Notes: generated by a model not told the origin, from the letters alone. Shown: positions 51,769 through 61,237, counted from the first letter of the stretch. The stretch is DNA of 64,000 bases from Arthrobacter globiformis (GCF_030817195.1 NZ_JAUSYZ010000001.1:2108001-2172000); one strand, 5' to 3'. Program-made: numbers and translations.

Positions 51769-53613
51769 ATGGACCAGCACAGCTTGGAAAACCCCAGCTT
51801 CGAGATGCGCAGCGCGGAAGGCAGCCGCAGCGCGAATCCGTACGGTGCAACCGGGGGAGCGCCTGCCATCGCCGGCTACTCGGTGTGCCGCCGGCTGGGC
51901 CGGGGCGGCAGTGCGGAAGTGTGGCTGGTTGCGCAGGACTCCACCGGCGTGAAGCTTGCCCTGAAGTGCTTCGGCCGGCCGCGGGGCAGCGGTGAACCAG
52001 GCGGTGCTGAACCAGGCAGTGCTGAGCCAGGCAGTGCGGACACGCACCTTGCCGTGGCGCGGGAGGAGGATATTCGCCGTGAACTCCTGGTCATGTCAGT
52101 CTTGGACCACGAACACCTGGTCAAGGCTTACGGCGTGGTCCGGACGGATGAACCTGGCAGCACGGTTGAGGCTGGCAGGACGGAGGAGGCTGGTGGGGGC
52201 AGGGTTGGTCTCCTCATGGACTACGCGGCCGGGGGTTCGCTCCAGCAGTTGGTGACGGCGAGGGGTGCCCTGAGCGTCGGCGAGACGGTCACTGTCCTGA
52301 CCCCGATCGCGCAGGTCTTGGGATACCTGCATGGCAAGGGCTTCACCCACTCCGACGTCGCACCCGGCAACGTACTCTTCACCGCCCACGGGAAGCCGCT
52401 GCTAGCCGATCTCGGCGTGGCCCGGATGGTGGGGGACGTTTCCGGCATTCCTGACCAGCACACCGACGGCTTCGCCGATCCGGCTCCGGTGGACGCGGTC
52501 CGGGCCGGACTCCAGCCGGAACGCGACGTCTATGCTGCTGCCGCCTTGGGCTGGTACTGCCTCACCGGACAACCACCTCCACCGTCAGCGGCGAGGCCAC
52601 CCCTCTCGCTGCTTGTGCCGGACGTGCCGGCTGAACTGGCAGCGGTGCTGGAAGCAGGGCTCAGCGACGACCGGCGGCAACGTCCCGCCGCCGCCGAGTT
52701 TGGCACGGCTGTGTACCGCAGCGCGGCCGCAGTCCCTGTGGATCTCTCCCGCTCCGTCCATGACACGGTCCTGCCCGAGCTGCTGACGCGCAGGCCCGTC
52801 CCGCCGTCGGGCGGGCGGGTGAGGAAGCGCCTGCTCGCCTGGGGAAGGCGGCTGAAGAGCGCCGGGTGGGTCAGGCCCTTGGGCCGGCCGTCATCGCATG
52901 GAGCGCCGTCGAATCTGGTGCCGTCGGTCCCGCAACCAGATGCCAGGCACGCCGCGGCGAGGCGCGCGGCCAGCCACGCGTCCAGGCACACGCCGGCCAG
53001 TCACGCCGCGGTGAGGCACGCCGCAGACAGGCAGCCCGGCCGCAGCCGCCGACTGGCATTGGTTGGCGGCGTGCTCACGGCAGCGGTTATCGCTGGCGCC
53101 GGGCTAGTGGGGCTGCCCGGCGCGGCGCAGGAAGCAGGCCCGGCCGCGCAGGAGCCAGCCCTGCCGGCCAGTCCCGCACCCTCGCAAGGGCCTGACCTTC
53201 CCGGTGATCTCAGGCGGCGGCTCGCGGCGAAGGATCCGGTGGAGGCGGTCCTCGGACTGGCGCAGCTGCGTTCACTGGCGCTGCGGGAGGGCAGGCTGGA
53301 CTTGCTCGACGATGTGAATGCCCCCAACACCCCGGCTCAGGCCGCAGACCGGCGGATCCGAGCCAGGCTGGAGAAATCAGGGACAGTGCTGGCCGGGTTC
53401 ACCACGAGCCTCTCCGCCGTGCGCCGCCTGCCCGGAAACACGCCCGGGAGGGCAGTGGTGGCGGTGACGTCGTCGACCTCGGCTTATGAGGAGCGATCGG
53501 CTGGCGGCGCCGTTGTGGCTGCCGGAGCGCGGCAGCAGGACATCAGGCTGCGGCTTGTCCTGGTCCAGGCCGCGGGACGCTGGCGCATCGCGGACATCCT
53601 GCCGGCAGGCTGA
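51769..53613 (+). CDS. atypical Ser/Thr-kinase-like membrane protein
   Basis: 614 aa. An N-terminal kinase fold has GRGGSAEVW and LALKCF (Lys kept), but the catalytic loop reads HSDVAPGN, with Ala where the catalytic Lys of HRDLKPEN should be, and the metal loop is DLG rather than DFG. It may be inactive or use altered chemistry. The kinase domain contains an insertion of G-E-P-G-S-A repeats (15-18-bp DNA repeats near 51985-52040). A basic/Ala/His linker, one membrane helix (about 415-440) and an extracytoplasmic domain with a wing-like end (RLVLVQAAGRWRIADIL) follow. ATG start. Confidence 0.85.
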   Translation: MDQHSLENPSFEMRSAEGSRSANPYGATGGAPAIAGYSVCRRLGRGGSAEVWLVAQDSTGVKLALKCFGRPRGSGEPGGAEPGSAEPGSADTHLAVAREEDIRRELLVMSVLDHEHLVKAYGVVRTDEPGSTVEAGRTEEAGGGRVGLLMDYAAGGSLQQLVTARGALSVGETVTVLTPIAQVLGYLHGKGFTHSDVAPGNVLFTAHGKPLLADLGVARMVGDVSGIPDQHTDGFADPAPVDAVRAGLQPERDVYAAAALGWYCLTGQPPPPSAARPPLSLLVPDVPAELAAVLEAGLSDDRRQRPAAAEFGTAVYRSAAAVPVDLSRSVHDTVLPELLTRRPVPPSGGRVRKRLLAWGRRLKSAGWVRPLGRPSSHGAPSNLVPSVPQPDARHAAARRAASHASRHTPASHAAVRHAADRQPGRSRRLALVGGVLTAAVIAGAGLVGLPGAAQEAGPAAQEPALPASPAPSQGPDLPGDLRRRLAAKDPVEAVLGLAQLRSLALREGRLDLLDDVNAPNTPAQAADRRIRARLEKSGTVLAGFTTSLSAVRRLPGNTPGRAVVAVTSSTSAYEERSAGGAVVAAGARQQDIRLRLVLVQAAGRWRIADILPAG

Positions 53614-53636
53614 ACACCACCAGAACGGAACAACGA

Positions 53637-54530
53637 CTATTTGTCGCCGGCGACCCAGGCGGCGGCAAGCGCCACCGAAGGGTGCTGCCAGGTGAACCCG
53701 CTGTCCCTGAGCAGTGTCGGCTCGATCCGCTGGCTGGGGAGCAGGAGTTCGTCGGCCAGCTTGCCCATGACGAGGCGCAGCGCCGGGGCCGGCGCACGCA
53801 GCACGGCGGGGCGGTGAAGGGCCCTGGCCAGCCCGGCCACGAGGGTGTTGACATCGGCGGCTTCCGGCGCCGCCACATTCACGGGGCCTGAATTCCCGGA
53901 TGTGAGGAGGAATTCAAACGCTGAGGTGAGGTCGGGGAGGGTGATCCACGGCCAGTACTGCCGGCCGTTGCCCAGCGGGCCGCCAATGCCCGACCGCAGC
54001 AATGGCAGCAGGCGTCCCATGGCTCCGCCTGACCTGCTCAGCACCACTGCGGTCCGCGGGGTCACAACCCGGACTCCGGCGGGGGCCTCGTGGGCTGCCG
54101 ATTCCCACTCGACGCAGATGCGCGCCATGATGCCCTTCCCGGCGGGGGACTCCTCCGTCAGCATGGCGTGCCCGGCGTCGCCGTAGTAGCCGGCCCCCGA
54201 CTGGCTGATGAAGGTCCGGGGCGGGGAGTCGAGGTGGCGCATCGCCGAGGTAAGCGTCCGTGTGGGATCGAGTCGCGACCGGAACAGCTCATCGATCCGG
54301 TGCGGTGTCCATGGCCTGGCGCCAATGTTGGCGCCGGAAAGGTTGATGACGGCGTCGGCGGCCTCAAGGTAGCCCGGGTCCAGGGTCCCGCTGGCGGGAT
54401 CCCAGGGGATTTCCGACGGCGACGACGGCGGCCGCCTCACCAGCCTGACGACGTCGTGCCCGTCGGAGGCGAGGCGGGAGGAGAGTGCGGTTCCGATGAG
54501 CCCGGAGGCGCCGGCCATGACGATGCGCAT
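53637..54530 (-). CDS. TIGR01777-family NAD-dependent epimerase
   Basis: 297 aa from ATG 54530 (MRIVMAGASGLIGTALS, the NAD-binding Rossmann loop). Further motifs: INLSGANIGARPWTPHRIDEL, SQSGAGYYGDAG and the C-terminal DUF1731-type helix region ending QRIEPTLLRDSGFTWQHPS. Short-chain-dehydrogenase-like, substrate unknown. M. tuberculosis has a relative (Rv2216) between dlaT and lipB, the same neighbourhood. Convergent with the kinase, 23 bp apart. Confidence 0.9.
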   Translation of the reverse strand: MRIVMAGASGLIGTALSSRLASDGHDVVRLVRRPPSSPSEIPWDPASGTLDPGYLEAADAVINLSGANIGARPWTPHRIDELFRSRLDPTRTLTSAMRHLDSPPRTFISQSGAGYYGDAGHAMLTEESPAGKGIMARICVEWESAAHEAPAGVRVVTPRTAVVLSRSGGAMGRLLPLLRSGIGGPLGNGRQYWPWITLPDLTSAFEFLLTSGNSGPVNVAAPEAADVNTLVAGLARALHRPAVLRAPAPALRLVMGKLADELLLPSQRIEPTLLRDSGFTWQHPSVALAAAWVAGDK

Positions 54531-54603
54531 GATCCATCTCACCATGCCCGGCACGGCGGGGCACCTCCCCGACGGCCCATGTGACGTTGACTATGATCGA
54601 ACG

Positions 54604-57600
54604 ATGACCTCTTCGAGTTACCTCCGGTTCCCTCATGTTCACGGCGATCTGGTCACGTTTGTGGCCGAGGACGACGTCTGGATTGCACCCCTCAGCGGCG
54701 GCCGCGCCTGGCGTGTTTCCTCGCTCCAGCTGCCGGCCCGCAACCCGCGCTTTACGCCGGACGGAAAGAAGCTGGTCTGGACGGTCGTGCAGGGGACGGC
54801 TCCCGAGGTGGTCATCGCTGATGTCGACGGCGGGGGATACCGCCAGCTGACCTTCTTCGGACACAGCACCACCCGGGTCAAGGGCTTTACCCCTGCCGGG
54901 GACATCGTGGTCACCAGCGCGTTCCGCCAGGCCGAGAGCCGCCACACGCACGCCTATAGGCTGTCCACCGACGGCGGCTGGGCCGAGGAGCTCCCGCTGG
55001 GACCGGTCGAGTCCGTGGCCTTCGGCCCGGAACTCGGGGACGAAAAGCCAGTGGTGGTGGGCAGTGTGCTGTCCCGCGAACCGGCCTGGTGGAAGCGCTA
55101 CCGTGGCGGCACCGCCGGAAAGCTCTGGATCGACAGCGACGGAAACGGCGAGTTTGAGCGGCTCCTGCCTGAGCTGGACGGCAACCTCGCCGATCCCATG
55201 TGGGTGGACGGGCGCATCGCCTTCCTCTCCGACCACGAAGGCTACGGCAACCTGTACTCTGTTCTGCCCGGCGGCGGGGACCTGCGGCGCCACACCGACC
55301 ACGAGGACTTCTACGTCCGCCACGCCTCCACCGACGGCAAGCGCGTGATCTTCGAATCGGCCGGTGAGCTCTGGCTCCTGCATGACCTCGGCTCCGAGGC
55401 CGTCCGGCTGGAGATTAAGCTCGGATCGGCGTCCCAGGGCCGCCGCCCCTCGCTCCTCAAGGTCGCCAAGCATCTGGGTGACGTCCGGCCGGACACCACA
55501 GGGGAAGCAAGCGCCGTGGAGGCCCACGGAACCATCCACTGGCTGCGGCACAAGGACGGACCGTCCCGCGTTGTGGAGGCGACGGCCGGCGTCCGCGCCC
55601 GCCTGCCGCGTCCTCTTCCCGACGGCCGCATCGCCTACGTGGCAGATCACGACGGCGACGAAGCCCTGTTCATCAGGGAAATCGCCCCGCAGGTCCCGGC
55701 ACACGACGGAGCAGTCCGGGCAGTCAAAGCCGCGACCGCGGCCAAGGACAACGGCGCCGCCAGCGCTGCCCCGGATACCGCATCCGTCACGGACCAGCAG
55801 GAAGCCGCGGCTCCGGCCGTGCCACTGCCCAGACCTGTTTCCGCCGCCGGGGTAGCGGGACCCCGCGCCACCCACCCGGTGGCCGACGACGCTGCGGCCG
55901 ACCTCGCCCCTGCGGAGGCGGCAACCGAAACAACGGCTGGCCAGGCAACCGGCACTGCTGCAGCCGAATCAGGCCCGCTCACGGTCCGGTTCCCCAAGCC
56001 TTCACGCGCCAGCGCGATTGAAGCCAGCCCCGACGGCCGCTGGGTCGCCATCGGAACCGCCTTTGGCGACGTGTACCTTGCTGACACCCAGGACGGCGCG
56101 CTGACGGCGGTAACCAGCATCGGCGAGGGCAGCATTGAGGACCTCGCCTGGTCGCCGGACTCCGCATGGCTCGCCTGGTCTGAGCCGGTGACATCCTTCG
56201 GCTCACGCAGCCGCCTGCGGCTGGTCCGCGCCAACGCCCGGGAAACGAACGCCCGGGAAACGAACCCCCGGGAAACGAACCCCAGGGAAGCCAACACCCC
56301 GGAGGTCAAGGGCGGAGAGGCCGCCATCGTGGAGGTGACGGATGGGCGCTTCCGGGACGAATCGCCGTCGTTCTCCCCGGACGGCAAGTTCCTTGCCTTC
56401 CTTTCCAACCGCAGTTTCGACCCGGTCTACGACGGCCATTCCTTTGACCTGGCCTTCCCCAGCCCGATCAAGCCCTACCTCGTGGCACTGGCGGCGGACA
56501 CCGCTTCGCCGTTCGGCCCCAGCGTTGCCTTGGCAGACGGATCCGGCGAACAGGATGGCACCACAGCCACGTCCGACGCAGCCGCCGGGGGCGAGACCGC
56601 ACCGGTCGCCGTCCGGGTGGACGCCGAAGGCCTCGCTCACCGGGTAATCAGTGTCCCGGTTCCGCAGGGCAACTACTCGGACCTGGCCGCCGCCGACGGT
56701 GCGCTGCTGTGGCTCGACAGCGCCCTTGCCGGCGTCACCGGGGAGGGCAGGGCAAGCCTGGAGGACAAGAACGCGGCACCGAGCCTGGTCCGCTTCGACC
56801 TGGCCAAGCGCAAGAGCACCACCCTCGTGGACGCCCTGCACAGTTACCGTCTGTCCGGCGATGGCAAGAAGGTGGTCCTGGTCCACGATAAGCAGGTCCG
56901 CGTGGTGCCCGCCGACGCCAAGGCCGACGAGGATTCCGGCCAGCTGGTCAAGGTGGATCTCACCCGCATCCGCGTCCTGATGGATCCGCTGAGCGTGTGG
57001 GGCCAGGCGTTCGACGAGGCGTGGCGGCTGCAGCGCGACTTCTTCTGGACCGAGGACATGGCCGGCCAGGACTGGGACTCCGTCCACGCCCGCTACCGCC
57101 CGATCGTGGAGCGGCTCGGATCGCATGACGACCTGGTGGACCTGCTGTGGGAACTGCACGGTGAGCTCGGCACATCGCACGCCTACGTGCGCCCGGCCGC
57201 GGCCACGGAAAACGGCTGCAACGGCCAGGGCCGGCTGGGTGCCGACCTCGCCTTCACCGGCGAGGGCTGGGAAATCGAGCGCATCCTGGCCGGCGAATCG
57301 TCCGACCCACTGGCCACCTCGCCGCTGACGCGCCCGGGCGCCGACGCCAAGGCCGGGGACGTCCTGCTGGCCATTGACGGCGTGCGCCTGACGGAGTTGC
57401 TGACGCCGGCCATGCAGCTGGTGGGCGCGGCCGGCCGGGCGGTGGAACTGACCATCCGCAACGGCGCCGGCCACGGACCGGCAGCCGGGGTCCAGCGCCG
57501 GATTGCCGTCGTCCCCATCAGGGATGAGGAACGGCTCCGGTACCAGGACTGGGTGAACGCCAACCGCCGCACTGTACGCGAGGCATCGGGCGGCAAGTTC

Positions 57601-58236
57601 GGCTACCTGCATATTCCGGACATGCTGGCCAACGGCTGGGCGCAACTCCACCGCGACCTGGACACCGAGACGGCGCTCGATGGCCTGATCGTGGACGTGC
57701 GCCGCAACCGCGGTGGCCACACCTCCCAGCTCGTTGCCGAACTGATCGGGCGGAAGGTGACGGGCTGGAGCATGCCCCGCGGTGAAAAGCCGCGGACGTA
57801 TCCGCACCACGCGCCGCGCGGTCCGGTCATCATCCTGGCCGATGAATTTGCCGGTTCCGACGGCGACATCATCACGCAGGTCTCGAAGCTGCGTGGCATC
57901 GGCCCGGTGATCGGCACCCGCACCTGGGGTGGCGTCGTCGGCATCGACAACCGCTTCACACTGGCCGACGGAACAGGCGTCACCCAGCCCCGCTACGCCA
58001 CCTGGTTCGGCGGCGGCGTGGGCTGGAGCGTCGAAAACCACGGCGTGGCTCCGGACATTGAGGTGACGTTCCCGCCGCACGCCTACGCCGCCCGCCGGGA
58101 CCCGCAGCTGGAGTCCGGCATCACGGCGCTGAAGGAGATGGTGCAGGAGCTTCCCACGGACCGGCCGCCGGCCCGCGAGGGCTACCGCCGGCTGCGCCCG
58201 GAGCCGCTGCCGGCCCGGCAGCCCGCGAAGGGCTGA
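54604..58236 (+). CDS. tricorn protease homologue (S41 peptidase)
   Basis: 1210 aa from ATG 54604. N-terminal six- and seven-bladed beta-propellers (about 1-330 and 470-800, with a low-complexity Ala/Thr linker at 400-455), then C1, a PDZ-like domain (about 910-960) and the C2 catalytic domain. Nucleophile Ser lies in DEFAGSDGDIITQ, with His in GTSHAYV and an extended GVVGIDNRFTLADGT region. Archaeal tricorn degrades proteasome peptides. The second propeller contains four tandem A-R-E-T-N repeats. TATGAT ends 6 nt before the ATG (leaderless). Confidence 0.93.
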   Translation: MTSSSYLRFPHVHGDLVTFVAEDDVWIAPLSGGRAWRVSSLQLPARNPRFTPDGKKLVWTVVQGTAPEVVIADVDGGGYRQLTFFGHSTTRVKGFTPAGDIVVTSAFRQAESRHTHAYRLSTDGGWAEELPLGPVESVAFGPELGDEKPVVVGSVLSREPAWWKRYRGGTAGKLWIDSDGNGEFERLLPELDGNLADPMWVDGRIAFLSDHEGYGNLYSVLPGGGDLRRHTDHEDFYVRHASTDGKRVIFESAGELWLLHDLGSEAVRLEIKLGSASQGRRPSLLKVAKHLGDVRPDTTGEASAVEAHGTIHWLRHKDGPSRVVEATAGVRARLPRPLPDGRIAYVADHDGDEALFIREIAPQVPAHDGAVRAVKAATAAKDNGAASAAPDTASVTDQQEAAAPAVPLPRPVSAAGVAGPRATHPVADDAAADLAPAEAATETTAGQATGTAAAESGPLTVRFPKPSRASAIEASPDGRWVAIGTAFGDVYLADTQDGALTAVTSIGEGSIEDLAWSPDSAWLAWSEPVTSFGSRSRLRLVRANARETNARETNPRETNPREANTPEVKGGEAAIVEVTDGRFRDESPSFSPDGKFLAFLSNRSFDPVYDGHSFDLAFPSPIKPYLVALAADTASPFGPSVALADGSGEQDGTTATSDAAAGGETAPVAVRVDAEGLAHRVISVPVPQGNYSDLAAADGALLWLDSALAGVTGEGRASLEDKNAAPSLVRFDLAKRKSTTLVDALHSYRLSGDGKKVVLVHDKQVRVVPADAKADEDSGQLVKVDLTRIRVLMDPLSVWGQAFDEAWRLQRDFFWTEDMAGQDWDSVHARYRPIVERLGSHDDLVDLLWELHGELGTSHAYVRPAAATENGCNGQGRLGADLAFTGEGWEIERILAGESSDPLATSPLTRPGADAKAGDVLLAIDGVRLTELLTPAMQLVGAAGRAVELTIRNGAGHGPAAGVQRRIAVVPIRDEERLRYQDWVNANRRTVREASGGKFGYLHIPDMLANGWAQLHRDLDTETALDGLIVDVRRNRGGHTSQLVAELIGRKVTGWSMPRGEKPRTYPHHAPRGPVIILADEFAGSDGDIITQVSKLRGIGPVIGTRTWGGVVGIDNRFTLADGTGVTQPRYATWFGGGVGWSVENHGVAPDIEVTFPPHAYAARRDPQLESGITALKEMVQELPTDRPPAREGYRRLRPEPLPARQPAKG
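56229..56288 (+). repeat. 15-bp in-frame tandem repeat x4 in the tricorn gene
   Basis: Four consecutive degenerate 15-bp units with a GCCCGGGAAACGAAC-type sequence encode A/P-R-E-T/A-N pentapeptides inside the second propeller, probably in a surface loop. Copy number may vary between strains. Confidence 0.75.
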
Positions 58237-58265
58237 CGCCGCGCGGAGAGGGCCCCGCCGCACAG

Positions 58266-58313
58266 AAAGGCCCTGTTCCCGACTGGATTTCTCCAGACCG
58301 GAACAGGGCCTTT
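58266..58313 (+). terminator. terminator after the tricorn gene
   Basis: 14-bp stem (58266-58279 with 58300-58313, AAAGGCCCTGTTCC arm) enclosing a second CTGGA/TCCAG stem; ends with TTT. The osmC gene converges here, so it may serve both genes. Confidence 0.75.
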
Positions 58314-58352
58314 GCCGTTGCCGCACCTGCAACTCAGCAGGCGGGCGGAACA

Positions 58353-58784
58353 TCAGGAAGCGGCGAGCGTGGCGTCCAGGGTGATGTCGATGCTGGCGAG
58401 GGCACCAGAGACAGGGCAGCCGACCTTGGCTTCCGCCGCGATCTTCTGGAATTCATCTTCGGTAATGCCCGGGACCTTGGCGTTGAGGGTCAGGTGGCTG
58501 CCGGTGATGCCGGTGCCCGGCTGGAACGTGACGTCCGCCTTGGTGTGCACCTCTTCCGGCGTGTGGCCGGCCTGCGCCAGCGCGTGGCTGAAGGCCATGG
58601 AGAAGCAGGCGGAGTGGGCTGCGGCGATCAGCTCTTCCGGGCTGGTCTTGCCTTCTGAGGCCTCCGTGCGGGCCTTCCAGGTGACCTCGTAGGTGCCCAG
58701 TCCGGAGCTGTCGAGTGTGGTGTTGCCGGCGCCCGTCATCAGGTCGCCGTTCCATACAGTGTGTGCGGTGCGTGTTGCTGCCAT
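58353..58784 (-). CDS. OsmC-family peroxiredoxin
   Basis: 143 aa from ATG 58784 with a clear AAGGAG site 5 nt upstream. OsmC/Ohr fold with both peroxidatic motifs: SPEELIAAAHSACFSMAFSH (Cys about 60) and AKVGCPVSGAL (Cys about 124). Detoxifies organic hydroperoxides. It is closer to OsmC (SPEELIAAAHSACF) than to Ohr. The C-terminus is followed by the shared terminator. Confidence 0.93.
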   Translation of the reverse strand: MAATRTAHTVWNGDLMTGAGNTTLDSSGLGTYEVTWKARTEASEGKTSPEELIAAAHSACFSMAFSHALAQAGHTPEEVHTKADVTFQPGTGITGSHLTLNAKVPGITEDEFQKIAAEAKVGCPVSGALASIDITLDATLAAS

Positions 58785-58912
58785 TTCCACTCCTTAGCTT
58801 GGGATCAATCATGGCCGGGCTGGCGCCCGGACCGTCCCCCACAATCCTATGGATTAGCGGGCGCGGGTGCACGGGTTGTCCGCTGTCAGAGGATTATGAC
58901 CGGAAGCGCCAA

Positions 58913-58960
58913 AACCACGACGGCGACGCCCCCTCCCAAGGGGGCGTCGCCGTCGTGGTT
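58913..58960 (-). terminator. 21-bp perfect hairpin after the small membrane protein gene
   Basis: Arms 58913-58933 and 58940-58960 are perfectly complementary (21 bp) around a 6-nt loop, and on the minus strand a TTTT tail follows. It starts 17 nt after the small membrane protein stop. An unusually long stem for a terminator. Confidence 0.8.
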
Positions 58961-58977
58961 GGCATGGCAGAGGGCGG

Positions 58978-59328
58978 TTACTGCCAGAGCGTGGCGATAG
59001 CGACGTTTAGCAACGCAAGCCCGCCGACGCTGTGGGCAAGGCCGGTGGAGATCGGCTCGCCCTTCTTGTACTTGCGGCGGCCGATGAAGGCCAGAACGCC
59101 GACGACCAGGGCGACGGCGAACTTGATGCCCAGCTTGGCGTAGTTGGCGTCCATGTCGAGCGCGGGGATCAGGCCCATCATCACGATGCCGGTGAGGAGC
59201 TGGAGTGCCGCGCCGTCGAACTGCCGGGGGTGGACGGTCGGCTTCTTCATGTTGCCGATCCAGATGCCGACGATCATGGCGGCGCCGACGATGTGCAGGA
59301 AGACCATGATGTTATAGACGATGTTCAT
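58978..59328 (-). CDS. small integral membrane protein
   Basis: 116 aa with four predicted membrane helices (about 5-24, 43-56, 65-84 and 98-114) and a basic loop RRKYKKGE. The N-terminus MNIVYNIMVFLHIVGAAMIVGIWIG places a conserved His in helix 1, as seen in small haem- or copper-associated membrane families, but no assignment is secure. Ends at a long terminator hairpin. Confidence 0.8.
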   Translation of the reverse strand: MNIVYNIMVFLHIVGAAMIVGIWIGNMKKPTVHPRQFDGAALQLLTGIVMMGLIPALDMDANYAKLGIKFAVALVVGVLAFIGRRKYKKGEPISTGLAHSVGGLALLNVAIATLWQ

Positions 59329-59394
59329 GGCATCAGTCTAGCCAGATCCTTCTACGCGCCGTAGTAAGGCGCGGCTGAAGCGCGGGGGACCGTT

Positions 59395-59465
59395 GGCCCA
59401 ACAAACGGCGACGGCGGTGCGGCCTTCCGGTGGTAATCCACCGGCGTCCGCACCGCCGTCGTTAT
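59395..59465 (-). terminator. terminator after the E2 gene
   Basis: 13-bp outer stem (59410-59422 with 59448-59460, GACGGCGGTGCGG arm) plus an inner 7-bp CCGGTGG stem. Begins about 17 nt after the E2 stop on the minus strand. Confidence 0.65.
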
Positions 59466-59476
59466 TGGCTGTTTGG

Positions 59477-61237
59477 TTACAGTCCCAGGTCCGCTTCGAA
59501 CGCGCCTTCTTCGAGGCGGGCCTTCAGCGTCTGCAGGAAGCGTCCGGCATCCGCACCGTCCACCAGACGGTGGTCGTACGTGAGGGACAGGTACATCATG
59601 GAGCGGATGGCGATCGAGTCGTCACCGTTCTCGTCCTGGACCACCACGGGGCGCTTGACGATCGCACCGGTGCCGAGGATGCCGACCTGCGGCTGGTTGA
59701 TGATCGGGGTGTCGAACAGCGCACCGACAGAACCGATGTTGGTGATGCTGAACGTACCGCCGGACAGTTCGTCCGGGCCGATCTTTCCGTCGCGCGTGCG
59801 GCCGGCGACGTCGGCGATCTTGCCCGCCAGGCCGGCGAGGTTCAGGTTGCCAGCGTCGGAGATGACCGGAACCAGCAGGCCCTTGTCGGTGTCCACCGCA
59901 ATCGCCAGGTGCTCAGCGTTGTGGTAGGTGATCTCCTGCTTGTCCTCGTCATAGGCAGCGTTCAGCTTGGGGTGCTGCTTGAGGGCCTCGGCCACGGCCT
60001 TGGCAATGAACGGCAGGAACGTCAGCTTGACGCCGTTCTGGGCCTGGAACGAGTTCTTGGCCTTGAGGCGGAGCTTGGCGATCTTGGTCATATCGACCTC
60101 GTGCACCTGGGTCAGCTGGGTTGAGACCTCGAGGGATTCGCGCATGCGGCGGGCGATGACCTGGCGGATCCGCGGAGCCTTCTGCACGGTACCGCGCAGC
60201 GAGGACGCTGCAGCCGACGGAGCAGCGGAAGCGGCGGCGGGGGCTGCCTGTGCTGCGGCTGCCGGAGCGGCCTTGGATTCAGCAGCTGCCAGGACGTCCT
60301 GCTTGCGGATGCGGCCACCAACGCCCGTGCCGGACACGGAAGCGATGTCCACGCCATGCTGGTTGGCGAGCTTGCGGACCAGGGGAGTGACGTAGCCGGA
60401 CTCGGCGCCTGCGGCGGGTGCAGCCTCGGGAGCCGGTGCAGCCTGGGGAGCCGGTGCGGCCTGCGGAGCGGGCGCTGCCTGGGGAGCGGGCGCTGCCTGG
60501 GGAGCGGGCGCGGGGGCTGCTTCCTGGGCGGGGGCGGGCTTCTCGGCTGCCGGTGCGGGCTGTTCCGCAGCGGGGGCGGCGGGCTGCTCGGGAGCAGCAG
60601 CAGGAGCAGCGGCGCCGGAGCCAATCACGGCGAGGACAGAGCCAACCTCGGCGGTCTCGTCCTCGTTAACGCGGATTTCCTGAAGCGTGCCGGCCACGGG
60701 GGACGGGATTTCGGTGTCCACCTTGTCAGTGGAAACCTCGAGCAGCGGCTCGTCAACTTCCACGGAGTCGCCAACGGCCTTAAGCCAGCGGGTGACGGTC
60801 CCTTCGGTGACGCTCTCGCCAAGGGCCGGCAGGGTGACTTCGTGGCCTTCGCCGGAGGCGGCAGGTGCTGCCTCTGCGGCCGGTGCTTCCTGGGCCGGTG
60901 CCTTTTCGGCGGGTGCTGCGGGGGCCTCTTCAGCAGGGGCTGCAGCCGGTGCTTCCTCGGCGGGGGCTGCTGCGGGGGCCTCTGCAGCGCCGCCACCCGA
61001 GCCGTCACCGATGCGCACCAGGGGCGCGCCAACTTCAGCGGTCTCGTCTTCGGCGACGAGGATTTCCTCGATGACGCCGGCGATAGGAGAGGGGATTTCA
61101 GTGTCTACTTTGTCGGTGGAAACCTCGAGCAGCGGTTCGTCCACCTCTACCCGGTCACCTACCTGCTTGAGCCAGCGGGTGACAGTTCCTTCGGTGACGC
61201 TCTCACCGAGGGCGGGCAAGTTAACGGATTCAGACAT
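59477..61237 (-). CDS. sucB: dihydrolipoamide acyltransferase, E2 component (DlaT/SucB)
   Basis: 586 aa. Two lipoyl domains, each with the modified Lys in E-V-S-T-D-K-V-D-T-E (about residue 43 and 169), separated by Ala/Pro/Glu hinges; a peripheral-subunit-binding domain (TPLVRKLANQHGVDIASVSGTG, about 285-320); and the catalytic domain with SLTYDHRLVDGADAGRFL (His/Asp). The second hinge contains an 18-bp DNA repeat (Q-A-A-P-A-P). In actinobacteria this E2 usually serves pyruvate dehydrogenase and may serve 2-oxoglutarate dehydrogenase; the label SucB is conventional. AGGAG site before the ATG. Confidence 0.94.
   Translation of the reverse strand: MSESVNLPALGESVTEGTVTRWLKQVGDRVEVDEPLLEVSTDKVDTEIPSPIAGVIEEILVAEDETAEVGAPLVRIGDGSGGGAAEAPAAAPAEEAPAAAPAEEAPAAPAEKAPAQEAPAAEAAPAASGEGHEVTLPALGESVTEGTVTRWLKAVGDSVEVDEPLLEVSTDKVDTEIPSPVAGTLQEIRVNEDETAEVGSVLAVIGSGAAAPAAAPEQPAAPAAEQPAPAAEKPAPAQEAAPAPAPQAAPAPQAAPAPQAAPAPQAAPAPEAAPAAGAESGYVTPLVRKLANQHGVDIASVSGTGVGGRIRKQDVLAAAESKAAPAAAAQAAPAAASAAPSAAASSLRGTVQKAPRIRQVIARRMRESLEVSTQLTQVHEVDMTKIAKLRLKAKNSFQAQNGVKLTFLPFIAKAVAEALKQHPKLNAAYDEDKQEITYHNAEHLAIAVDTDKGLLVPVISDAGNLNLAGLAGKIADVAGRTRDGKIGPDELSGGTFSITNIGSVGALFDTPIINQPQVGILGTGAIVKRPVVVQDENGDDSIAIRSMMYLSLTYDHRLVDGADAGRFLQTLKARLEEGAFEADLGL

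Noticed and set aside
50938..52047. Longer start for lipB at 52047
   Set aside because: The extra 147 residues are the antisense of the kinase gene; the family starts at ATG 51606, which has a -10 element 7 nt before it.
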